From: Candidatus Zixiibacteriota bacterium
GTDB lineage: Bacteria > Zixibacteria > MSB-5A5 > GN15 > PGXB01
Length of the DNA: 9,167 nt
Reading direction: 5' to 3'
Assembly (NCBI GenBank): GCA_024230695.1
Contig: JAAERC010000919.1
Span: 1-9,167 of the forward strand
Every line of letters begins with the position of its first letter. Position 1 is the stretch's first letter. The notes beneath the pieces were generated by a model. The model made no database searches. It worked only from the letters and a program-made list of their open reading frames with translations, and was not told the DNA's origin. Of the stretch, positions 1-5,425 are shown in pieces. The position numbers and the translations under genes are program-made.

Positions 1-846
1 ACGTGGTGAATATTCGGTTGTATATACATAGCCGGGATAAAATTGTATCGCCGAAATAAGTAGACCGATTACCACAGAATAAATCAACAATGAGCCTGGC
101 GTAATAACTTTTATAACAGATTTGGTTTGTAAAAATATGTTTACTAATCTAAAAAGTCCATACAGTGCAATTGCCCATAATGCATAATAAGATAACTGGG
201 GATGCGGACTCAATATTATGACACCGATAACTAATCCCAGCAGGGTGAAATTAAGGAACGGTTTCCGATCAAATGCTCTTTCAAGAAACAAAATTGTGAG
301 TGGAAAAAGAGTTGTTACAAATATTTTACCGTCATGTCCGGGAGCAACTAATGAGACTAAATATCCGGCAAAGGCATATGCTATCCCCGAGACAGTTGCC
401 GCAGTTTTTGACAGATTAAATTCTCGGGCGGTAAAGAACATAAATATACCGGCCAGAAATATATGGATAACCAGATTCAATCCCAGAGCGCGATAGAAAT
501 CACCAAAAAACTTTAAAACTGATAAGGGATAATAGGTATCGCCATGGAAAGCATCAACAAAAGGCATCCCGCCAAAAATGTATGGGTTCCAAACAGGAAC
601 CGAACCAAAATTATTAAAATACTCTACATAAAAATGGCGGAAAAAGATACCGGCATTAATTGTATCAGAACCTTTGAGCATTTTGTCCGAAAAAATAAAA
701 TCAGAAAACAGGATCACAACACCAATTAGAAGAATCAAAATATAAATTGGAATATACTGTTTTGATTTATCAGGGTCGAAATTTAAAGGCTCTGCCTTTC
801 TTGATGGGTTTGTTTGTTTTTTCCCTGGCAATTTATTTTTGCTCAA
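1..846 (-). CDS. YfhO-like multi-pass membrane protein, N-terminal part (runs off the left edge)
   Basis: This is an open frame of 282 codons from a TTG start to the window edge, so the C-terminal part is missing. The start is chosen because an in-frame TAA lies four codons upstream, no ATG precedes the first helix, and a GGAG ribosome binding site (852-855) sits 5 nt before the TTG. The protein has a basic, polar head (residues 1-30), a first membrane helix at about 33-52, then an extracytoplasmic loop with GSD (59-61), WNPYIFGGMP (86-95) and HGDTYYP (101-107). Several more hydrophobic helices follow (about 121-138, 150-168, 175-190, 200-212, 218-238 and 252-270). This layout is typical of the YfhO/GT-C-like family, whose Bacillus member transfers a sugar from a polyprenyl-phosphate carrier to a cell-envelope polymer. 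The acidic residues in the first loop are candidate catalytic residues, as in GT-C enzymes. It lies 61 nt after the glycosyltransferase gene on the same strand and is probably co-transcribed with it. The family call is fairly secure; the substrate is unknown. Confidence 0.8.
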   Translation of the reverse strand, partial: MSKNKLPGKKQTNPSRKAEPLNFDPDKSKQYIPIYILILLIGVVILFSDFIFSDKMLKGSDTINAGIFFRHFYVEYFNNFGSVPVWNPYIFGGMPFVDAFHGDTYYPLSVLKFFGDFYRALGLNLVIHIFLAGIFMFFTAREFNLSKTAATVSGIAYAFAGYLVSLVAPGHDGKIFVTTLFPLTILFLERAFDRKPFLNFTLLGLVIGVIILSPHPQLSYYALWAIALYGLFRLVNIFLQTKSVIKVITPGSLLIYSVVIGLLISAIQFYPGYVYTTEYSPR

Positions 847-851
847 AATAG

Positions 852-855
852 CTCC
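852..855 (-). promoter_or_regulatory. Ribosome binding site that decides the TTG start of the YfhO-like gene
   Basis: On the minus strand GGAG lies 5 nt upstream of TTG (844-846). With the in-frame TAA just upstream, it makes this TTG the only reasonable start before the first membrane helix. Confidence 0.6.
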
Positions 856-907
856 GTTTTATTGTATTTCTGACAATCATTCTTTTTTGATAATACGTTT
901 ATATAAA

Positions 908-1840
908 CTAATTATCTTTGCTGGGATTTTGCTCATTGAGTTTTTTGCGTACAACACCAAGCTCTTCTTTAATAGCCGCCATCCCTTCAGATAAAAATCC
1001 GAGAATAAACAAACCAAGGCCAAGACCAGTTAGTAATATTACTAAATATAAAAGTGGCCGATAACCTTCGCCGACAACAAACCGCATATACACCGCAAAG
1101 AGACCTACCAGAAGTCCCAACCCAATCGAAATAAAGGCGAGAATCCCAAAAAACAGTAATGGTTTTCTTAAAAAAGATATTTGGGTTTTCACCGCGATCA
1201 TATCAAGCACACCTACCGGGATCCGCCAGATAGAGAATTTTGATTCACCCCAGGTTCGTTGATATAAAGGTATTTTGACCTCTTCTATTTTATACCCCTG
1301 GTCGGCGGCCAGAACAACAATATATCGATGCCAGTCGCGCCTTAAGAAAATATCCTTGACAACCTCGGCTCGAAAAGCCTTAACCGAATTGAGGTCATGA
1401 ACCTTAAGGCCAAATATCTTGCGAGAAAGCAAATTGTAAATCGAGGAAACAAATTTTTTGCCATATTTCCCCTGTTTCCAACCGGTGGTAACATCGGCGC
1501 CCTCGAGAATCGGTTTGACCAATGCCGGAATATCTTCAGGGAGATATTGAAGATCAGCCGGATAAAAGACGTAAATGCCGCCTGCCGCGACATCAAACCC
1601 GGTTTTGAGCGCCTCGGTTAATCCCAAATTAGAAGGATGTTTCTTATATTTTATAAAATCATGTTTTGAAGCCAAATCGCGGATAATCTCATATGTTCTG
1701 TCCGTGGAACCATCGTCTATCAGCACCAGTTCAAAATCATACTCTGATTTTTTCCTCATTTCATCAAATAACTTACATAGCTCGGGAATATTGCCTTCTT
1801 CATTGAGAGCCGGGATAATAACAGATATCAAATTATTCAA
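908..1840 (-). CDS. Family 2 glycosyltransferase with two C-terminal membrane helices (CsbB/GtrB/dolichyl-phosphate mannose synthase type)
   Basis: The 310-residue protein has a GT-A catalytic domain at about residues 4-215: the nucleotide-sugar-binding start SVIIPALNEEGN (6-17), DDGSTD (42-47), the metal-binding region PADLQYLPEDIP (94-105), DLNSVKAFR (149-157) and the RTWGESKFS segment (195-203). Two membrane helices follow (about 228-251 and 262-284), then a charged cytoplasmic tail. Enzymes of this build move a sugar from a nucleotide donor onto undecaprenyl or another polyprenyl phosphate at the inner membrane face. The usual first Asp of the D-x-D motif is Pro94 here, while Asp96 is kept. 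The start is TTG (1838-1840), supported by an AAGGA-type site 7 nt upstream; the gene ends in TAG. The next gene downstream is the YfhO-like protein, the usual partner that uses the lipid-linked sugar, so a two-gene unit is likely. The sugar cannot be told from sequence. Confidence 0.88.
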   Translation of the reverse strand: MNNLISVIIPALNEEGNIPELCKLFDEMRKKSEYDFELVLIDDGSTDRTYEIIRDLASKHDFIKYKKHPSNLGLTEALKTGFDVAAGGIYVFYPADLQYLPEDIPALVKPILEGADVTTGWKQGKYGKKFVSSIYNLLSRKIFGLKVHDLNSVKAFRAEVVKDIFLRRDWHRYIVVLAADQGYKIEEVKIPLYQRTWGESKFSIWRIPVGVLDMIAVKTQISFLRKPLLFFGILAFISIGLGLLVGLFAVYMRFVVGEGYRPLLYLVILLTGLGLGLFILGFLSEGMAAIKEELGVVRKKLNEQNPSKDN

Positions 1841-1950
1841 GAAGTAATCCTTTTAATATCAGGGCCAATTTGTTTATGCATATTCTTATACAATCATAAA
1901 TATAAAGCTGATGAAAAGTTACGCAAGTAAAAATGAATATTGATTTATTT

Positions 1951-1978
1951 TTGAATTTATTAGATTTTGGGGAATAAT
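1951..1978 (+). promoter_or_regulatory. Possible plus-strand promoter in the intergenic region
   Basis: TTGAAT (1951-1956) and AATAAT (1973-1978) are separated by 16 nt and match the sigma70 -35 and -10 boxes at 4/6 and 5/6. In such AT-rich DNA this can arise by chance. It is listed because a plus-strand terminator-like hairpin lies about 150-170 nt downstream with no coding frame between them. Confidence 0.25.
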
Positions 1979-2124
1979 TACTGTTTGGGACTGTTTAAAA
2001 TTGAAATGATTACAGACATTATGAGTCTATGTTAAATAATTAGGGAGACTTTAGTAAGTATATTATCCGTGTTTTAGATATAGAAATAAATCATAATTAA
2101 TTCTTGATGTGGAATTAAAGCAAA

Positions 2125-2155
2125 GGCTCTCGTGTGGTTGGCGAGAGTCTTTTTT
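2125..2155 (+). terminator. Rho-independent terminator-like hairpin
   Basis: GGCTCTCG (2125-2132) pairs with CGAGAGTC (2142-2149) in an 8-bp stem with one G-T wobble and a 9-nt loop. It is followed on the plus strand by six T (2150-2155). On the minus strand the same stem is followed only by a broken T-run (TTTGCTTT), so it would be weaker as the end of the tRNA-Sec transcript. The plus strand has no gene upstream that needs it, so either it ends a small RNA or it works mainly on the minus strand. Confidence 0.6.
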
Positions 2156-2162
2156 GTGTTGT

Positions 2163-2183
2163 CAGTATTCTTTGCTAATACTG
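2163..2183. repeat. Short inverted repeat (7-bp stem, 7-nt loop)
   Basis: CAGTATT (2163-2169) and AATACTG (2177-2183) form a perfect 7-bp hairpin. On neither strand is it followed by a T-run. It lies just 3' of tRNA-Sec on the minus strand, after the six T at 2194-2189, and may help 3' processing or termination of the tRNA precursor. Chance is also possible. Confidence 0.35.
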
Positions 2184-2195
2184 TACATAAAAAAG

Positions 2196-2288
2196 CGGAA
2201 GGGGTGAGAATCGAACTCACCGGAGACAGCATAACTGCCTCCCCACGGTTTTGAAGACCGCAAGGACCACCAGATCCTATCCACTTCC
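2196..2288 (-). tRNA. selC: tRNA-Sec (anticodon UCA)
   Basis: This 93-nt tRNA decodes UGA as selenocysteine with SelB and a SECIS element. Anticodon TCA (2254-2252) sits in a CTTCAAA loop. The D-arm has a 6-bp stem (AGGATC with GGTCCT) and a 4-nt loop TGGT, the hallmark of bacterial tRNA-Sec. The anticodon stem is GCGGT with ACCGT. The long variable arm has an 8-bp stem (2235-2242 with 2223-2230, one wobble). The T-loop is TTCGATT and the discriminator base is G. CCA is not encoded. Odd: the 5' acceptor strand has the 8 nt expected (GGAAGTGG), but only 7 nt (CCCTTCC) remain on the 3' side beyond a 5-bp T-stem. The branch therefore has 12 pairs with U6 (2283) bulged, or an 8/4 form with a U6-C mismatch, instead of the usual 8/5. 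No selenoprotein gene is visible in the window. Confidence 0.93.
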
Positions 2289-2294
2289 AATATA

Positions 2295-2322
2295 ATTATA
2301 CGTAATGAATAGAAAAAATCAA
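2295..2322 (-). promoter_or_regulatory. Promoter of tRNA-Sec
   Basis: On the minus strand a TTGATT -35 box (2322-2317) and a perfect TATAAT -10 box (2300-2295) are separated by 16 nt. The -10 box ends 6 nt before the first base of the mature tRNA (2288), so transcription would begin at or very close to the mature 5' end. Confidence 0.6.
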
Positions 2323-2368
2323 GAGGGGAATTTACCGGCAAAAGGACTAATATTATTTTTATATTGGA

Positions 2369-2402
2369 TTGACAATTCTTACATTATCAATTAGTTTACA
2401 AT
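2369..2402 (+). promoter_or_regulatory. Possible promoter of the plus-strand outer-membrane protein gene
   Basis: A perfect TTGACA -35 box lies at 2369-2374. At 17 nt spacing the -10 is only TAGTTT (2392-2397). A better TACAAT (2397-2402) lies 22 nt away, which is too far for the standard spacing. Either would give a short leader before ATG 2431, and no Shine-Dalgarno sequence is seen. Confidence 0.35.
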
Positions 2403-2430
2403 TAATAATTTTTATTCGCGATATTAATTT

Positions 2431-3549
2431 ATGTGTAGCAAAAGAATTAGCCTAATTTCAATTTATATTATACTATTGTTCGTTGTATTTTCCCCAGTAG
2501 CTATTTCCTATGACCATTATCATAACCTTTTGATTCGACAGTCTATTGCCAATTCCCCTGCGAGAGCGGCAATGGGACGATGCAAGGGCAACATAATCGA
2601 TGAGCAATCGGCCATATATAACCCGGGGGCACTGGGAATATTCCATTTGGATAAAGTATTTTTTATTTCAGCACCTGCAGAATCTGAGTTTGCACCAAAC
2701 CGGGAAATTGACCAACAAATAAGCACATTCAGCATCGGAGGCGGAATTTCATACAAAAAAATAAAACCGTCTCAAAGAAATGGAAAATTAAATCTTTCAA
2801 TATCGCTGGCCTACTCCGAAATCAAATTGGATTGGAATAAATGGTATGTAGTATCAATTCCATCCGGCGAAACATTTTCAGGAACGGAATTTCTTAAGTA
2901 TAAGATGTATTCTGTCAATTTGGGTATTGATTATTACTTGAAAGCCGGCATCGGATGGTCATATAAAAAAGTATCAGATGTGGCAATGGGCGTTAGAAGT
3001 CGAGACGAGGTTTATGACTATGGTTGGATGATTGAGTTCCCGATAACGGATTTGTTACGAGATAATTCTTATTCAAACGAAGGCATCAGCTTTGATTTAA
3101 CACCATCATTATCATACATACGAATAAACGATGGTGGAGTCATTCCGGATAGTATCTGGCCGGACCCCCCCCCACTCAAATCAAGCAGGGCATTTAGTTA
3201 TTCAATAGCCGTTGCAATAGAACTTAATCATACCCAATTAATCTCACTCAAAGCAATATTGGAGGGTCGGCGAAGAGGATTTGAAATCGGTGCAGGCAGA
3301 TTCTTTTATTTCAGGTGGGGATTTATTGATATGATAGACAGCCCAATGTACCAAAAAACTTCCGGTTATGGAATTTATCTTGGCGGATTATTGAAATGGT
3401 TAAAACATTTTGGCATTTGCCCCAAAGACGCCACTCAAAAATATCTATTTGAGCATCTTGATTTTTCTTATGAGTATGCCAGATTCCATGACGATGGAGA
3501 TTGGCTTCGCGGAAATATGAAGATAATTAGATTCAACCTGTCGTTTTAA
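2431..3549 (+). CDS. Putative outer-membrane beta-barrel protein of unknown function (PorV/PorQ- or FadL-like N-terminus)
   Basis: The 372-residue protein starts with a signal peptide: basic residues K4-R5, a hydrophobic core at 8-23, and a likely cleavage after A-I-S (24-26). The mature start carries ARAAMG...DEQSAIYNPGALG (44-69), which resembles the N-terminal segment of PorV/PorQ and FadL-type barrels (ARAxAMG...DDxxAxxxNPAGL). The rest alternates polar and hydrophobic residues as in beta-strands, and the chain ends in Phe, as expected for barrel insertion by BAM. PorV proteins belong to the type IX secretion system in Bacteroidota and relatives, but this link is only a family resemblance and no T9SS gene is nearby. 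The ATG is the first possible start, as an in-frame TAA lies two codons upstream. A run of nine C at 3165-3173 encodes part of D245-P248 and could be prone to slippage. The gene stands alone, diverging from tRNA-Sec and converging on bshB1. I do not recognise an exact family. Confidence 0.75.
   Translation: MCSKRISLISIYIILLFVVFSPVAISYDHYHNLLIRQSIANSPARAAMGRCKGNIIDEQSAIYNPGALGIFHLDKVFFISAPAESEFAPNREIDQQISTFSIGGGISYKKIKPSQRNGKLNLSISLAYSEIKLDWNKWYVVSIPSGETFSGTEFLKYKMYSVNLGIDYYLKAGIGWSYKKVSDVAMGVRSRDEVYDYGWMIEFPITDLLRDNSYSNEGISFDLTPSLSYIRINDGGVIPDSIWPDPPPLKSSRAFSYSIAVAIELNHTQLISLKAILEGRRRGFEIGAGRFFYFRWGFIDMIDSPMYQKTSGYGIYLGGLLKWLKHFGICPKDATQKYLFEHLDFSYEYARFHDDGDWLRGNMKIIRFNLSF
3165..3173 (+). repeat. 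Homopolymer of nine C inside the outer-membrane protein gene
   Basis: A C9 tract lies within an AT-rich gene and encodes the end of D245 plus P246-P248. Gain or loss of one C would shift the frame about two-thirds of the way through the gene. Confidence 0.9.
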
Positions 3550-3573
3550 TAGGGTTTATATATTAAAGAAAGA

Positions 3574-4308
3574 TTAAATCGATTTGACGGGCATTGATAA
3601 TGGGTCGTCGATCAGGATATTCTCTTTGACAGTAAACGCCTCTGCATATTTGACACCGACCTGATGGCCATAGTGCATCGCCGAAACTGACATATATGTA
3701 AATATATCTACACCCGGTTTGAAGATCTCTTTAGACTGCTGAGAACCATCGAATTGGGATTTATACGCCCGTACAGCTTCTAATTTGCGGTCAAATTGAT
3801 CGGTGATATCAACATAGAACGAATGTCTAACATCACGGAACGATGAGGCATAAATAATTTTTCTCGGTCGAAACGGTTCGCCGTTGCCATCGATACCAAG
3901 TTTTTTCAGACCGGCGAGATAGCAGGCATCGTAGCCGAGTTGCATCGCATAGAGATGATCAGGATGACGTTGCATCCAAAAAGGCAAAATCACAAGTTCC
4001 GGCTGGGTATCACGAATAACACGCGCGATTTTTAATTTATTCTCCCGATTGACTTCAACGGCGGAGTCAGGTAGTTTTAGATTCCTACGAAAAGATAAGC
4101 CAATAATTTTTGCCGCATCATCAGCTTCGCGTTCACGGTCTTCGGCGGTTCCTTTTGTCCCCATCTCCCCTTGTGTCAGATCGAGGATTCCGGCTTTTTT
4201 TCCGTTATCGACCATTTTGATAATCGTACCGCCACAGGTGATCTCGACATCATCGCGATGCGCCGCGATAGCCAGAATATCTAATTTTGTTGATTCTGAA
4301 TTAACCAC
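3574..4308 (-). CDS. bshB1: N-acetyl-alpha-D-glucosaminyl L-malate deacetylase BshB1
   Basis: This PIG-L/LmbE-family zinc deacetylase (244 residues, normal length) removes the acetyl group from GlcNAc-malate, the second step of bacillithiol synthesis in the cytoplasm. The metal site is visible: AHRDDVE (16-22) supplies His17 and Asp20 as zinc ligands with Asp19 as the general base, and HPDH (115-118) supplies the third ligand, His118. LDLTQGEMGTKG (42-53) is characteristic of the BshB1 group. The usual A-H-P-D-D reads A-H-R-D-D here; the metal-binding residues are unaffected, and I recall Arg at this place in BshB1 of several non-Firmicute phyla. The start is GTG at 4308, inside the last codons of bshA (8-nt overlap) with only a weak GAGAAAG site upstream, so translation is probably coupled. 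It is the last gene of the operon and converges on the outer-membrane protein gene with a 24-nt gap. Confidence 0.9.
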   Translation of the reverse strand: MVNSESTKLDILAIAAHRDDVEITCGGTIIKMVDNGKKAGILDLTQGEMGTKGTAEDREREADDAAKIIGLSFRRNLKLPDSAVEVNRENKLKIARVIRDTQPELVILPFWMQRHPDHLYAMQLGYDACYLAGLKKLGIDGNGEPFRPRKIIYASSFRDVRHSFYVDITDQFDRKLEAVRAYKSQFDGSQQSKEIFKPGVDIFTYMSVSAMHYGHQVGVKYAEAFTVKENILIDDPLSMPVKSI

Positions 4309-5425
4309 TTAATACTTTCTCATAGTACTGTTCATACTGTGCCACAATTTTGTTGGCATTAAATCTATCATAAGCTATTTTCGCCGCATTCTTTTTAAAC
4401 TGATCCAGACGCGATTTATCTGATAATAACTCAATCGCGATATCGGCCATAGCGCTTGTATCGCCTACAGGTCGTAAAAATCCATTAACATTTTCATCAA
4501 CCACTTCGACTAATCCATTTCCAGATGTCCCGATAACAGGAATTCCGCACGCCAGAGCTTCCAAGGCTGCTAGTCCAAATGATTCTTCTTCTGACGGCAA
4601 TAAGAACAAATCAGACAATGGTAATATCTCTTCAACAGCGGATTGATTCCCCAAAAACTGGACCGAACCATTGAGATTCTTTTTATTGACTCGTCGACGA
4701 ACCAGAACGGCATCAGGCCCCTCGCCTATCAGAAGCAGTTTTGCAGGTAGTTTTTTCGATATTTTCTCAAAAATATCAATTACATCGATAGTTCTTTTAA
4801 CCGGTCTGAAATTAGAAATATGCGTAATCAGAAATTCACCATTTTTCACAAAATTCTTTCTACTACATGTCGGTCCCTCTGAGGGAACAAATCGATTATC
4901 ATCAAAGAAATTTGGAATCACTTCGATACCATTGTCCAACTTGAATACTTCTTTGGTTTCCTCGGCCAGATAAGATGAAACAGCCGTAACGCCATCGGAT
5001 GAATTTATTGAGAATTTTGTTATATCATAATACGACGGGTCAGAACCAACTAATGTAATATCTGTACCGTGCAATGTCGTTATAACTTTTGGAATCCGGC
5101 AGGTAATCATCTGCTTGGCCAAAAATGCGCAGGTGGCATGCGGTACCGCGTAATGAACGTGAAGAATATCAAGTTCGCTTTGGCAGGCGACCTGAGCCAT
5201 TTTGGCCGCAAGCGCCAGTGTGTATGGCGGATGTTTAAAAAGCGGATATGCGGTTGTTTCGACACCATGATAAAAAAGATTCTGACGAAATTTATCAAGC
5301 CGGAATGGTAAGGCATAACTAATAAAATGAACCTGATGTCCCCGCTCGGCAAGTTTCTGGCCCAATTCTGTGGCAACGATACCGGAGCCGCCAGCAACCG
5401 GATAACATGTAATACCTATATTCAC
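4301..5425 (-). CDS. bshA: N-acetyl-alpha-D-glucosaminyl L-malate synthase BshA
   Basis: This family-4 retaining glycosyltransferase (374 residues) transfers GlcNAc from UDP-GlcNAc to L-malate, the first step of bacillithiol synthesis. The two Rossmann (GT-B) domains are evident. The N-terminal domain has the glycine-rich loop AGGSG (11-15), HVHYAVPHA (89-97) and TTLHGTDITLVG (116-127), all typical of BshA rather than of other GT4 enzymes. The C-terminal domain has VIPNFFD (169-175), SNFRPVKR (204-211, with the Arg and Lys that bind the UDP phosphates), LLIGEGP (231-237) and the E-x7-E motif E281-E289 in SEEESFGLAALEALACG. The start is GTG at 5425, overlapping the TGA stop of bshC by 4 nt (GTGA), with an AAAGG site 6 nt upstream inside bshC. 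The stop TAA overlaps the start of bshB1. Identification is strong because all three bsh genes sit together. Confidence 0.95.
   Translation of the reverse strand: MNIGITCYPVAGGSGIVATELGQKLAERGHQVHFISYALPFRLDKFRQNLFYHGVETTAYPLFKHPPYTLALAAKMAQVACQSELDILHVHYAVPHATCAFLAKQMITCRIPKVITTLHGTDITLVGSDPSYYDITKFSINSSDGVTAVSSYLAEETKEVFKLDNGIEVIPNFFDDNRFVPSEGPTCSRKNFVKNGEFLITHISNFRPVKRTIDVIDIFEKISKKLPAKLLLIGEGPDAVLVRRRVNKKNLNGSVQFLGNQSAVEEILPLSDLFLLPSEEESFGLAALEALACGIPVIGTSGNGLVEVVDENVNGFLRPVGDTSAMADIAIELLSDKSRLDQFKKNAAKIAYDRFNANKIVAQYEQYYEKVLSG

Larger units (their letters stand above)
1841..2195. other. Intergenic region between the glycosyltransferase gene and tRNA-Sec
   Basis: This stretch of about 355 bases is very AT-rich and holds no credible reading frame on either strand. 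It contains the ribosome binding site of the glycosyltransferase gene (1848-1853), a 7-bp direct repeat ACTGTTT at 1980-1986 and 1990-1996 (one helical turn apart), a possible plus-strand promoter, a terminator-like hairpin and a second 7-bp hairpin. No convincing minus-strand promoter for the glycosyltransferase was found, so that gene may depend on a weak promoter here or on read-through from tRNA-Sec. Confidence 0.6.

Noticed and set aside
218..729. Plus-strand open frames of 92 and 61 codons
   Set aside because: They lie opposite the YfhO-like gene, whose minus-strand frame is open throughout with clear family motifs. Their translations are rich in Arg, Lys and Asn without domain features.
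897..908. Perfect 12-bp palindrome GTTTATATAAAC at the end of the glycosyltransferase gene
   Set aside because: It overlaps the stop codon, is made almost wholly of A and T, and has no T-run or paired promoter, so chance in AT-rich DNA is sufficient.
2196..2288. tRNA-Sec as an attachment site for an integrated element
   Set aside because: selC is a known integration site in enterobacteria, but no integrase, repeated tRNA 3' end or foreign gene is visible on either side.
2500..3549. Selenoprotein gene close to tRNA-Sec
   Set aside because: All coding frames in the window are uninterrupted, and the only TGA at a gene end (bshC) is a normal stop overlapping the next start.
3550..3573. Bidirectional terminator between the convergent genes
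   Set aside because: The 24-nt gap holds only AT-rich sequence with no stable GC hairpin. The nearby AATCGATTT palindrome is short and lies in the bshB1 end.
4049..5397. Plus- and minus-strand frames of 80-100 codons inside bshA and bshB1
   Set aside because: They are shadows of genes with full family signatures, with no ribosome binding sites or recognisable domains of their own.
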